A stretch of 17,514 nucleotides of DNA. Origin: Actinobacteria bacterium UBA912. GTDB taxonomy: Bacteria; Actinomycetota; Coriobacteriia; Anaerosomatales; UBA912. The stretch covers positions 1 through 17,514 of the forward strand of contig DBEG01000046.1 in the NCBI GenBank assembly GCA_002293965.1, written 5' to 3'. Positions 1 to 7,345 of this stretch are shown here, piece after piece (positions within the stretch are counted from its first letter, which is position 1; every line of letters starts with the position of its first letter). The notes beneath the pieces were generated by a model, which searched no databases, was not told the DNA's origin, and worked only from the letters and a program-made list of their open reading frames with translations. A program made the position numbers and the translations under genes.

Positions 1-621
1 GACCACGTCGGCAAGCACGGTCTCGCCCGCCGCCATGACCGCTGCGGCGGTCTCATCGCACGAGGTCTCGATCGCGAGGACCAGCGGCCGAGGAAGGTCC
101 TCAGGCCCACCGAACATCCGCAGGGCTTCTGCGCCCTTGGCCGACAAGGACTCGAGGCGTTGCTGGCTGCTACCTGCGGTGAGGTCGCCCGACCACATGA
201 TGACTGCGTCCTCCCCGGTCTCCGGGTAGTACTTCGGCCGGACGCCCGCACGTGTGAGATCCGCGGACTCATAGAGCGAGATCGCACCTGCATTGCTGGT
301 GCGGACCTCGAGGGTGACGCGCCCGACGCCTTCGGCGATGAGGCGCTCGTAAATCGCCCTCATCAGCGCCGAAGCCAGGCCGCGGCGACGCAAGGTCGGC
401 TCGACCGCTAGGTTGAGCATGTGGGCCTCGTCGCCGATAAGCGCAGCTCCGACATACCCGAGAACCGCCCTCTTGTGAGCGGCGACGAGCCAGATCCTGT
501 CGGTGCGCCCAAGTTCGGAGCGGAACAGCTCCTCGCTCCACGGCGCGGGAAAGCTCGCACGCTCGATGGCGGTCACGGCCTCGATGTCGGCTGACGTCAG
601 CGCGCGGATGTAGGCGCTCAC
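1..621 (-). CDS. rimI-tsaD: RimI-TsaD fusion: S18 N-acetyltransferase joined to t6A transferase (partial, C-terminus off left edge)
   Basis: One stop-free frame of 207 codons runs from a GTG at 621 to base 1. Residues about 1-145 are a GNAT acetyltransferase of the RimI type: the HMLNLAVEP strand at 67-75, the acetyl-CoA loop RRRGLA at 78-83, and the C-terminal KYYPETGEDAVIM. After a linker of about 30 residues, from about 180, comes the TsaD N-terminal signature VLAIETSCDETAAAV. RimI acetylates the N-terminal Ala of ribosomal protein S18. TsaD transfers threonylcarbamoyl to A37 of ANN-decoding tRNAs. The GTG overlaps the tsaB stop (GTGA), which points to translational coupling. The usual Gly-Phe after the AxxLYE motif is replaced by Asp-Leu (121-122). 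The TsaD metal-binding motifs lie outside the window, so intactness of that half is not shown. The fusion itself is directly readable. Confidence 0.93.
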   Translation of the reverse strand, partial: MSAYIRALTSADIEAVTAIERASFPAPWSEELFRSELGRTDRIWLVAAHKRAVLGYVGAALIGDEAHMLNLAVEPTLRRRGLASALMRAIYERLIAEGVGRVTLEVRTSNAGAISLYESADLTRAGVRPKYYPETGEDAVIMWSGDLTAGSSQQRLESLSAKGAEALRMFGGPEDLPRPLVLAIETSCDETAAAVMAAGETVLADVV

Positions 622-1367
622 CGGGAGCCACCCTTCTCTGCCGCTTTGCGCTCGTTCTCCTCGGCATCGGATGCGCGTGTGTACACCGGCAGCAGCGCCG
701 CTGCGTCGCCCGAGCCCTGCGATCCCGTCGCCCACGAAGCGCCGAAGGCCGCTAGCAGCGCTTCGCCGCTCGGGCTCCAAAGTGCCTCCTCGGCCTGCGT
801 GAACACCGTGTGCTCCGTGGCGCCGAACAGCTCGCGGTACTTGTGCAGCGCGTTGCCTGTCAGCATGCACGGCTCGCCGAGCGATGCCCAGCGTGCGGCC
901 ACCTCGGCGGGTCGGGCCACGGAGTCCTCCTCGAGGCGCACCACTCCCTGCTCACAGACGCGGAAGAGCGCCGGGTACACCTCGGAGCGCCTCGCATCGC
1001 CGAGGACGCCCACGAGCGTCGGGGCATCGGTGAGGGGCTGCAATCTCCACGCGATGGCGTCGAGTGTACCCACGCCGAAGAGCGGGACGCCGAGTCCATG
1101 CGCGAGCCCTTTGGCGATCGAGACGCCGATGCGCACGCCAGTGAACGACCCCGGCCCGCGACCTACGACCACCAGGTCGATGTCGGGGGGTTCGACCCCG
1201 TTGGCTGCAAGGAGCTCGGAGACCCGAGGCAGGGTCTGCGCAAGGGCGGCGCGGGGGGCGTACACGTCACCGACGCCCAGCACCTGGACCTGGCAGTCTT
1301 CCAGTGCTCCCAAACCGATTGCCACGACCTCGGTCGAGGTGTCGATTGCGATGATCTTGCGGCTCAT
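618..1367 (-). CDS. tsaB: TsaB, t6A complex dimerisation subunit
   Basis: This 249-residue protein is the TsaB partner of TsaD in N6-threonylcarbamoyladenosine (t6A) synthesis; TsaB is an inactive ASKHA-fold paralogue that binds TsaD. The N-terminus KIIAIDTSTEVVAIGLG and the motif VVGRGPGSFTGVRIGVSIAKGLA are characteristic. The length matches the family (about 220-250). The ATG overlaps the tsaE stop by four bases (ATGA), and the stop overlaps the rimI-tsaD start by four bases, so the three genes are surely co-transcribed. The C-terminal half is more variable, with a charged tail. The match to the family is clear from the motifs, and no broken frame is seen. Confidence 0.95.
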   Translation of the reverse strand: MSRKIIAIDTSTEVVAIGLGALEDCQVQVLGVGDVYAPRAALAQTLPRVSELLAANGVEPPDIDLVVVGRGPGSFTGVRIGVSIAKGLAHGLGVPLFGVGTLDAIAWRLQPLTDAPTLVGVLGDARRSEVYPALFRVCEQGVVRLEEDSVARPAEVAARWASLGEPCMLTGNALHKYRELFGATEHTVFTQAEEALWSPSGEALLAAFGASWATGSQGSGDAAALLPVYTRASDAEENERKAAEKGGSR

Positions 1368-1873
1368 CGGCGGACCTCCACGCCTTCGAGCGCATCGCAG
1401 GCAGCAAGCCAGCTGCTCGCGAGCAGGGTATATCGCGCACCGTGCGCCTGGATCGCGAGCGCACGCGTGGCTTCGTCGACGATCTCGAGGCGGATCGCCA
1501 GGTACTCAGGCGGGATCGCCTCTGCGAAGCGGTCCCCCCACTCGACTACCGCCACACCTCCCGCTTCCAGCGCCTCGAAGTACCCTGTGTCCTCGAGCTC
1601 ATCGGCGCGCTCAAGGCGATACAGGTCGATATGGTAGAGCGTCGCCCGGCCCTCATGCACGCGAATTATGCCGAAGGTCGGGCTCGTTATCGGCCCTTCG
1701 ACCTGCAACCCAGCGGCTATTCCCTTCGTAAGCTGGGTCTTACCGGCACCTAGGTCCCCAGTGAGCAACAGCACGTCTCCGGAGCCCAGGAGACGCCCCA
1801 GGGCCTGTCCCGCTGCGTGCGTCACCACACTCGCCGAGGTGACGATGGTCCCCTGTGCGTGCGCAGCGTCCAT
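1364..1873 (-). CDS. tsaE: TsaE, t6A complex ATPase
   Basis: This 169-residue protein is the small P-loop ATPase that drives turnover of the TsaB-TsaD complex in t6A formation. Visible are the Walker A motif GDLGAGKT at 39-46, the switch-like ITSPTF at 62-67, LYHIDLYRLE around 79-88 (Asp83), and VVEWGDRF with E111-W112, all typical of the family. The extra residues after the core (about 125-169) make it slightly longer than many TsaE proteins (about 150). The ATG shares one base with the uracil-DNA glycosylase stop (TGATG) and the stop overlaps the tsaB ATG. In many bacteria tsaE sits beside nnr; here nnr is about 12 kb upstream in the same strand direction. Confidence 0.95.
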   Translation of the reverse strand: MDAAHAQGTIVTSASVVTHAAGQALGRLLGSGDVLLLTGDLGAGKTQLTKGIAAGLQVEGPITSPTFGIIRVHEGRATLYHIDLYRLERADELEDTGYFEALEAGGVAVVEWGDRFAEAIPPEYLAIRLEIVDEATRALAIQAHGARYTLLASSWLAACDALEGVEVRR

Positions 1874-2466
1874 CAGTGAGCCTCTTCGGCAGACTGCCTT
1901 GCGGTGCCGCCCGCCAGCGCAGCGATCGCGCGGAAATCCTCGAACAGCACCTCGCGCTTCGATCTGTCGTAGATCGCTGCGGCTGGGTGGAAAACGGGTA
2001 GGACGGTCGCCTCTCCCAACACCACGGGCTTGCCTCGCAACTCAGTGATGCCCGCCTGAGTCCCCAGGATGAACCTAGTCGCATGGTTACCTAGCGTCAC
2101 CAGCACCTTAGGGCGAACCAGCCGAACCTGTTCGCGCAGGAAACCGGCGCAGAGGTCGATCTCCGCGGGCAGCGGATCGCGGTTGCCGCGCGGTCGGCAC
2201 TTCAAGATATTGGCGATGTAAACCTGACCTCGAGTGAGACCGACCGATGCGAGCAGCTCATCCAACAACTTGCCGGCCGCGCCTACGAATGGCTCGCCGG
2301 ATAGATCCTCGGCGCGTCCTGGTGCCTCGCCCACGAGCATGATGTCGGCACCAGGGTCTCCTGCCCCAAAGACAAGCTTGAGACGAGTATCTCCCAGCGC
2401 GCACCTTCGGCAATCGCCAATATGGTGCCGAAGCGACTCCAGCGTCTCGAAGAAACCGTCGGTCAT
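1873..2466 (-). CDS. Family 4 (Fe-S) uracil-DNA glycosylase
   Basis: This 197-residue protein removes uracil from DNA as the first step of base-excision repair. It has the four cysteines expected to hold a 4Fe-4S cluster (C19 and C22 in CRRC, then C90 and C106), motif A GEAPGRAEDLSGEPFVG at 46-62, and motif B HPAAAIY near the C-terminus. Family 4 enzymes are usually about 190-230 residues, so it is complete. The ATG at 2466 starts one base after the nitroreductase stop, and its stop shares one base with the tsaE start, so it belongs to a nitroreductase-udg-tsaE-tsaB-rimI-tsaD unit. It might be annotated as a phage SPO1 DNA polymerase-related protein, an old name for this family. Confidence 0.94.
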   Translation of the reverse strand: MTDGFFETLESLRHHIGDCRRCALGDTRLKLVFGAGDPGADIMLVGEAPGRAEDLSGEPFVGAAGKLLDELLASVGLTRGQVYIANILKCRPRGNRDPLPAEIDLCAGFLREQVRLVRPKVLVTLGNHATRFILGTQAGITELRGKPVVLGEATVLPVFHPAAAIYDRSKREVLFEDFRAIAALAGGTARQSAEEAH

Positions 2467-2467
2467 C

Positions 2468-2983
2468 TCAGAGCCATGTCGTCAATTCGTCCAGCGGTCG
2501 TCTCGGCGATCTGCCAGAGGACTCCGCCGAATAGCCGACAGGCAGGATCGCAACCGGGGTCACCGGTGCCACGATGCCAACGGCCTCGCGCACCGCATCC
2601 TCGTCGAACGCACCGATCCAACAAGACGCCAGTCCTCTGTCGACGGCTGCCAGCAGGATGTTCTGGACAGCGGCCGCACTATCCTGGATGGCGTAGAGCA
2701 TCTCGCCGCGCACGCCATAGCGAGCGGCGCATGGGCGTGGATCCACCGAAACGATGATTATCCGTGGAGCGGCAGTCGCCCAGCGTTGCCGAAGGGCACC
2801 CTGCAGGCGCTCCTTGGCCTCAATGCTGCTTAGCACCGTGAAACGCCACGGCTGGATGTTACCCGCCGAAGGAGCCACCGTCGCAGCAGACAACAGGGCA
2901 ACGATATCCTCGTCAGTCACAGTGCGCTTCGAATCGAAATGGCGCACGCTCCTGCGCTTCACGACAACATCGCTGAACTCCAT
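2468..2983 (-). CDS. Nitroreductase-family FMN oxidoreductase
   Basis: The 171-residue protein is a short nitroreductase-fold flavoenzyme. It shows the FMN phosphate-binding RRSVRHF near the start, APSAGNIQPWRFTVL at about 37-51, the GLASCWIGAF motif, and a C-terminal GY...RPL. The substrate cannot be told from sequence; these enzymes reduce nitro, quinone or other groups using NAD(P)H. The open frame continues upstream to 3247, but residues before the Met at 2983 look non-coding (Pro/Cys-rich, no family match). The Met at 2983 has AGAGGA about 5 bases upstream and gives the family N-terminus MEFSDVVVKRRSVR. It is the first gene of a five-gene unit that ends with the t6A genes. Its promoter should lie in the divergent gap to the right. 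Confidence 0.9.
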   Translation of the reverse strand: MEFSDVVVKRRSVRHFDSKRTVTDEDIVALLSAATVAPSAGNIQPWRFTVLSSIEAKERLQGALRQRWATAAPRIIIVSVDPRPCAARYGVRGEMLYAIQDSAAAVQNILLAAVDRGLASCWIGAFDEDAVREAVGIVAPVTPVAILPVGYSAESSGRSPRRPLDELTTWL

Positions 2984-3016
2984 CGATTTCCTCTCGCTCG
3001 CACGTTTCAATGTCAC

Positions 3017-3029
3017 GTCTATATTAGAC
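3017..3029. promoter_or_regulatory. Operator-like inverted repeat
   Basis: GTCTA-TAT-TAGAC is a 13-base dyad with perfect 5-base arms. It covers the possible -10 of the nitroreductase unit (complement of 3021-3026) and lies upstream of the plus-strand gene. The position suits a repressor site, but no regulator gene is in view and arms of this length can occur by chance. Confidence 0.35.
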
Positions 3030-3098
3030 CAGCGGCGTATAGTCCGCATATCGTAAAGGAATTGCGCGTTCGTCGCCGAAAACCTAGATAGACGCATA

Positions 3099-3105
3099 GG
3101 AGGTG
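3099..3105 (+). promoter_or_regulatory. Ribosome-binding site that sets the start of the plus-strand unknown gene
   Basis: GGAGGTG is a near-perfect Shine-Dalgarno sequence. The in-frame GTG at 3103 lies inside it and cannot be the start. The TTG at 3112 is 6 bases downstream and the TTG at 3109 only 3 bases, so 3112 is preferred. Confidence 0.7.
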
Positions 3106-3111
3106 GGATTG

Positions 3112-3453
3112 TTGGGATTGGATCGACGCAATGTTTCCAGTGAGGACATAGGTATTCGTGCATTCCAGATCCGCAAGGCCAAGGCGGTCGAGCGGGCGAT
3201 GGATCGACTTCGTCATGCGCTGAAGGATAACTGGGCGCAGGTCTCAAGCCCTGAGATCGAGGAGATCGAGTGGGTTCTGGGGGAAGTATGGGCCTACGTG
3301 GCCCGGGATGAGTGGGACAAGATGCGCTTCGGTCACCTGAAAATGGCAGATCTCTACAGGATCCTCTCCCTCGGGCGCCAACTCAGGCAGCATTCAAGGG
3401 GCAGCGTGCAAATCCTGACCGAGGTCGCAGAGACAATCATGGAGCGAAGCTGA
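3112..3453 (+). CDS. Small helical protein of unknown function
   Basis: I do not recognise this 113-residue protein. It is the only plus-strand gene in the window and runs against the genes on both sides. A strong GGAGGTG lies six bases before a TTG start. The sequence is rich in charged and hydrophobic residues in helix-like spacing (AFQIRKAKAVERAMDRLRHAL, then EIEEIEWVLGEVWAYVARDEWDK), with three Trp in the middle (NW, EW, VW) and no cysteine, signal peptide or membrane segment. It is expected to be soluble and all-alpha, and may bind a partner. It sits exactly between the ATPase operon and the nitroreductase/t6A unit. The hand-counted GC of one line (37 of 60 at 3181-3240) resembles the flanking housekeeping genes more than the ATPase genes. 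The TTG start is an inference. Confidence 0.7.
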   Translation: MGLDRRNVSSEDIGIRAFQIRKAKAVERAMDRLRHALKDNWAQVSSPEIEEIEWVLGEVWAYVARDEWDKMRFGHLKMADLYRILSLGRQLRQHSRGSVQILTEVAETIMERS

Positions 3454-3504
3454 CATCTCCGCTTTAGCACGAAGCCTGGAATACGAGACCTACGCATTCG
3501 TTCC

Positions 3505-4149
3505 CTAGCGAGTCTGCACCTTCTTGCTCTCGATCTTCTTCTTCACCTTCTTCAACCTGAAAAGATCCTCCCTGGCGCGCTCGTCGAGAATCTGCCTGAT
3601 ATAGGTGACCTGCTCCCTTAACTGTGGAACCGTGATCTGCTCCAAAGCGTTGACTCGTCGATTCGTCTTCTGTATCTCATCACCGAGTCGCTTTAGTCTG
3701 GTCTCGATGTCAGCGTACTCGATGATGACGTCCAGGATACGCTCGAACTTGTGAGCGGTCTCATCGACCCGGCTCGACACACCGGTCACCGCGTATCCAC
3801 GGGTGAACGAGGTCCGGATCGGACTCTCCCCTTTCGTCACCACCGGAACAGGAACGCCCATGATCTTCGTTCCTGACATCTCCACAGTAACCTCACCTTT
3901 GGTGGCCATTCCTGCAGAGCGCAAAGCCACTGCGCCGTCGACAGCCTCTGCGACCGCCAGTGAGTACTGCGCTTCGGACACAGCACGCTGTAGTAGCTCC
4001 GAGAGGCGCAGTGTCTCATCCATCACGCCCATAAACTCGATGAGCAGTGCGTCTCGCTTCTGCTTGAGCAGATCCATGCCTTGTTCCGCCAGCTTGATCT
4101 GCTCACGGCGCTCCAGCAGCTCTGAGCGAGTAGGCCTTACTTCCTCCAC
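3505..4149 (-). CDS. atpD: V/A-type ATPase subunit D (central stalk)
   Basis: This 214-residue protein is the rotor shaft inside the A3B3 head (NtpD in Enterococcus naming). The N-terminus VRPTRSELLERREQIKLAEQGMDLLKQKRDALLIEFM is the classic subunit D coiled coil, and the C-terminal helix with NRRVNALEQITVPQLREQVTYI is equally typical. It ends in a Lys-rich tail (KKVKKKIESKK), common in the family. The start is a GTG at 4149 with GAGGTG upstream, 12 bases after the subunit B stop. It is the last gene of the ATPase operon. The next 51 bases before the converging plus-strand gene contain no convincing terminator. Confidence 0.95.
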   Translation of the reverse strand: MEEVRPTRSELLERREQIKLAEQGMDLLKQKRDALLIEFMGVMDETLRLSELLQRAVSEAQYSLAVAEAVDGAVALRSAGMATKGEVTVEMSGTKIMGVPVPVVTKGESPIRTSFTRGYAVTGVSSRVDETAHKFERILDVIIEYADIETRLKRLGDEIQKTNRRVNALEQITVPQLREQVTYIRQILDERAREDLFRLKKVKKKIESKKVQTR

Positions 4150-4161
4150 ACATCCACCTCG

Positions 4162-5592
4162 CTAGAGTTCGCCCTCAGGCTCAGGGTTCGGATGGTACTT
4201 GCTGATGAAATCACGTACTCGCTTCAGCTCATTTATTGGCAACCCGCTCATCAAGTCCCAGCTGATGTCCAAAGTCTCCTCGATCGAGCGACCCTCTTCT
4301 CCCTGACCGACGATCCTTGTCTCGAAGTCATCTGCAAACCTCAGATAACGCCGATCGGTGTCAGAAAGAGCTTCCTCGCCAACAATCGCCACCAGTTTGC
4401 GCAAATCCCGTCCCTGCGCATATGCCGCATAAAGCTGGTTAGCAACGGCCCTGTGATCCTCCCTTGTCTTACCATCACCGATTCCCAGATTCATCAGCCG
4501 AGATAAACACGGCAGGGCATCGATGGGCGGGAAGATTCCGCGCCGATGTAGCGACCGCGACAGAACGATCTGCCCCTCGGTGATATATCCCGTGAGGTCG
4601 GGAATCGGATGTGTGATGTCATCGTCGGGCATGGATAGAATCGGTAGCTGTGTCACCGATCCCTTCTTGCCTTTGATCCGGCCAGCACGCTCATAGATCA
4701 TCGCTAGGTCGGTATACATGTAGCCCGGGAATCCTCTTCGGCCGGGAACCTCTTCACGGGCAGTGGATACTTCGCGCAGGGCTTCGCAGTAGTTGGTCAT
4801 GTCTGACAACACGACAAGCACCTGCATGTCCTTCTCGAACGCCAGGTACTCAGCAACGGTGAGTGCGCACTTCGGAGTGAGAAGACGCTCGACCGTCGGG
4901 TCGTCGGCTAGGTTCTGGAAGAACACGACTCTCTCCAGTGCACCAGTCTTCTCGAACTGAGACATGAAATAGCTGGCTTCACGGTGAGTGATTCCCATCG
5001 CACCGAAGACGATGGCGAACTCCTCGCCGCTCTTGACCTTCGACTGCCTGATGACCTGAGCGGCCAACTCGTTTGCCGGCAGTCCCGAGCCGGAGAAGAT
5101 GGGAAGCTTCTGCCCACGAACCAGCGTGTTCAAACCGTCGATCGCGCTGATTCCGGTCTCGATGAAGTCAGCTGGCTTCTCACGCGAGTACGGATTGATC
5201 GGGGCTCCGGTGATGTCCAATCGGGCCTCAGGGATGATTGGTGCGCCGCCATCGATCGGAACACCGGTTCCGTTCAGCACCCTGCCGAGAAGATCGGGGG
5301 ATACATCGATCTTAGCTACCTCTTCAAGAAAACGGATCTCAGTCGCATGGACGTCGACCCCTTGAGTGCCCTCGAAGACTTGGATGACCGCTATATCTCC
5401 CGATATTTCCAGCACCTGACCGGTTCGGCGAGCACCATCGGGCATCTTGATGGAGACCATCTCGTTGTATGCAACACCGTGCACGTTGTTCACGAACAAC
5501 AGTGGCCCGGTGACGTACGAGATGGTTCGATAGTCAGTGGAAACCAGTGGCAATCTGGTCTCGACCTTTTGTATTGTGGTCTCGATCCCCAA
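4162..5592 (-). CDS. atpB: V/A-type ATPase subunit B (regulatory, non-catalytic head subunit)
   Basis: This 476-residue subunit alternates with A in the head. It starts YRTISYVTGPLLFV around 21-34 and carries the degenerate P-loop region FSGSGLPANELAAQV near 166-180, which lacks the Walker A Gly-Lys-Thr and so marks the non-catalytic subunit. The C-terminal half has PGYMYTDLAMIYERAGR and the PIPDLTGYITEGQIVLSR motif. Length is normal (about 460-480). The start is a TTG at 5592, two bases past the end of subunit A, with GAGGTG seven bases upstream inside the end of the A gene. Later in-frame Met codons would remove the conserved N-terminal beta barrel, so the TTG is well supported. Confidence 0.95.
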   Translation of the reverse strand: MGIETTIQKVETRLPLVSTDYRTISYVTGPLLFVNNVHGVAYNEMVSIKMPDGARRTGQVLEISGDIAVIQVFEGTQGVDVHATEIRFLEEVAKIDVSPDLLGRVLNGTGVPIDGGAPIIPEARLDITGAPINPYSREKPADFIETGISAIDGLNTLVRGQKLPIFSGSGLPANELAAQVIRQSKVKSGEEFAIVFGAMGITHREASYFMSQFEKTGALERVVFFQNLADDPTVERLLTPKCALTVAEYLAFEKDMQVLVVLSDMTNYCEALREVSTAREEVPGRRGFPGYMYTDLAMIYERAGRIKGKKGSVTQLPILSMPDDDITHPIPDLTGYITEGQIVLSRSLHRRGIFPPIDALPCLSRLMNLGIGDGKTREDHRAVANQLYAAYAQGRDLRKLVAIVGEEALSDTDRRYLRFADDFETRIVGQGEEGRSIEETLDISWDLMSGLPINELKRVRDFISKYHPNPEPEGEL

Positions 5593-5593
5593 T

Positions 5594-7345
5594 TCAGTAC
5601 ACCTCGATTCCGGCGATTTCTTCGGCTAACTGTTCAGCATAACCAGGTAAGTTCTCGATGGCTTCATCGTGAGGCGTGGTCTTCATCCCCGCAATTCGAT
5701 CGCGGATTGGTGTTTCCAGAAGCTGACGTAGAGACACTCCTCTGTTGAGAGCCGCAACGGCAGAATCATAGAATGCCAAGATGACCTTGAGCATCACATA
5801 CGCCTTCATCGGGGGACAGTAGGCATCTATGTCATCGAAGGCGAACTGTTGGAGGAAGTCCTCACGCAGCATTCTCGCAACTTCAAGGATCACCTTCTCT
5901 GATTCAGGCAAGGCGTCCGGGCCGACGAGCTGTACGATCTCCTGCAACTCGGTCTCTTTCTGCAGTATGAACATCGCTCGATCTCGTAGATCCTGCCAAT
6001 CTGGCGCCACATTCTCTTCATACCAGCTGCGGATCTGGCTGCCGTAAAGAGTGTATGACTTGGTCCACGAGATAGCCGGGAAGTGTCTCCTGTGCGCCAG
6101 CGACGTGTCCAGAGCCCAGAATGCTCCCGTGACTCGGAGCGAGTTCTGTGTCATCGGCTCAGACATGTCTCCACCTGCAGGCGACACAGCTCCAACCATC
6201 GTGACCGAGCCTACTCGTTCGTCAGACCCAAGGGTCTGGACTCTTCCGGATCGCTCATAGAACGAGGCCAGTCGTGTAGCAAGGTAGGCAGGGTACCCCT
6301 CCTCACCCGGCATCTCCTCTAGTCTACCGGAGACCTCGCGGAGCGCCTCTCCCCATCTTGAGGTGGAGTCTGCCATCATTGCAACGTTGTACCCCATGTC
6401 GCGATAGAACTCCGAAAGGGTGGCTCCCACGTAGATCGATGCCTCGCGAGCCGCCACGGGCATATTCGATGTATTGGCTACAAGCACCGTTCTTTCCATC
6501 AGAGGTGCACCCGTTCCCGGATCCTCAAGCTCTGGAAACTCAGTAAGGACTTCTGTCATCTCATTTCCGCGTTCACCGCAGCCGACATATACAATGATGT
6601 CGACCGCTGCCCACTTGGCGAGAGACTGCTGCGTGACCGTCTTTCCGGTGCCGAAGCCCCCTGGGATGATCGCATTCCCACCCAGTGCGACTGGAAAGAA
6701 CGTATCGAGTATCCGCATTCCTGTGGTGAAAGGATGTGTGGGGTCTAGCTTGCGAACATACGGGCGTCCTTGTCGAACCGGCCACCACTGGCTCATCTTG
6801 ATCTCCGAGCCATCTTCGAGTTTGGCCATGATCTGGTCGACTGTGTACGAGCCCTCTGCCGCCACCATCGCGACTATGCCGGAAACTCCAGGCGGCACCA
6901 TGACCTTGTGGATGATCGTCTCCCCTTCGGGAATCGTGCCGACTACATCCCCGGGTCCAGCCGACTGCCCGACCTGGATCACCGGCGTAAAGTCCCACAA
7001 ACGCTCGTGGTCCAAGGCAGCCGCCACTGTTCCTCTCTCGATGAAGTCGCCCGATTGCTCGGCGATAAGCGGCAATGGTCGCTGGACTCCATCATAAATG
7101 GAGGACAGGAGTCCAGGGCCCAGCTCGATCATCAGAGGTCCTTCAGTGGACTCTGCGATGTCTCCGACCGTCAAGCCAGAGGTGTCCTCGTATACCTGGA
7201 TAGTGGCAAGGTCCCCTTCCAGGCGGATTACCTCGCCCATCAACCCTTCTCGGCCGACTCGGACGATGTCATACATCCTCGCGCCGCGCATGCCTTGCGC
7301 GACGACGACCGGTCCTGTGATCTTCAATATCGTTCCGACTATCAT
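5594..7345 (-). CDS. atpA: V/A-type ATPase subunit A (catalytic head subunit)
   Basis: This 583-residue protein is the catalytic nucleotide-binding subunit. It shows the N-terminal ITGPVVVAQGM barrel, the family-specific non-homologous insert at about 110-190 (DFTPVIQVGQSAGPGDVVGT...), Walker A GGFGTGKT at 229-236, the catalytic GER at 257-259, and the DSTSRWGEALREVSGRLEEMPGEEGYPAYLATRL signature. Length fits the family (about 578-600), and there is no intein at the P-loop, where some archaeal homologues carry one. The ATG at 7345 shares one base with the subunit F stop (TGATG), and subunit B starts almost at once after its TGA. Whether the enzyme mainly hydrolyses or makes ATP cannot be read from this subunit. 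Confidence 0.97.
   Translation of the reverse strand: MIVGTILKITGPVVVAQGMRGARMYDIVRVGREGLMGEVIRLEGDLATIQVYEDTSGLTVGDIAESTEGPLMIELGPGLLSSIYDGVQRPLPLIAEQSGDFIERGTVAAALDHERLWDFTPVIQVGQSAGPGDVVGTIPEGETIIHKVMVPPGVSGIVAMVAAEGSYTVDQIMAKLEDGSEIKMSQWWPVRQGRPYVRKLDPTHPFTTGMRILDTFFPVALGGNAIIPGGFGTGKTVTQQSLAKWAAVDIIVYVGCGERGNEMTEVLTEFPELEDPGTGAPLMERTVLVANTSNMPVAAREASIYVGATLSEFYRDMGYNVAMMADSTSRWGEALREVSGRLEEMPGEEGYPAYLATRLASFYERSGRVQTLGSDERVGSVTMVGAVSPAGGDMSEPMTQNSLRVTGAFWALDTSLAHRRHFPAISWTKSYTLYGSQIRSWYEENVAPDWQDLRDRAMFILQKETELQEIVQLVGPDALPESEKVILEVARMLREDFLQQFAFDDIDAYCPPMKAYVMLKVILAFYDSAVAALNRGVSLRQLLETPIRDRIAGMKTTPHDEAIENLPGYAEQLAEEIAGIEVY
5600..5605 (-). promoter_or_regulatory. Ribosome-binding site deciding the TTG start of subunit B
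   Basis: On the minus strand GAGGTG lies within the last codons of subunit A, seven bases before the TTG at 5592. No ATG or GTG in the same frame has comparable support close by, so this site favours the unusual TTG start. Confidence 0.65.

Larger units (their letters stand above)
2984..3111. promoter_or_regulatory. Divergent intergenic region between nitroreductase unit and plus-strand unknown gene
   Basis: This gap of 128 bases must hold the start signals for both directions. It is visibly AT-richer than the flanks. On the minus strand TAATAT (complement of 3021-3026) is a possible -10 about 40 bases before the nitroreductase ATG, but no good -35 is seen at 16-18 bases. On the plus strand TTGCGC (3062-3067), 17 bases, then TAGATA (3085-3090) is a weak pair that would put the RNA start almost on the ribosome-binding site. 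Neither promoter is certain. Confidence 0.4.

Noticed and set aside
646..1731. Long plus-strand open frame of 361 codons opposite tsaB and tsaE
   Set aside because: It is a Ser/Arg/Pro-rich antisense shadow of two clearly recognised genes; GC-rich DNA often leaves such frames open.
3103..3105. GTG as start of the plus-strand unknown gene
   Set aside because: The codon is part of the GGAGGTG ribosome-binding site, so translation must start downstream.
2984..3247. N-terminal extension of the nitroreductase by 88 residues
   Set aside because: The extra residues are Pro/Cys-rich and unlike the family, overlap the divergent gap and the plus-strand gene, and the Met at 2983 has a good ribosome-binding site.
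3471..3494. Inverted repeat between the converging unknown gene and subunit D as a terminator
   Set aside because: The GAATACG/CGCATTC arms have a mismatch or wobble, the stem is AT-rich and no T run follows on either strand.
4984..5748. Plus-strand open frame of 254 codons opposite ATPase subunits B and A
   Set aside because: It has no recognisable motif and covers the well-conserved subunit B gene and its junction with A; the composition is that of a shadow.
5594..7345. Intein in ATPase subunit A
   Set aside because: The P-loop region is continuous and total length (583 residues) is normal, so no intein is present.
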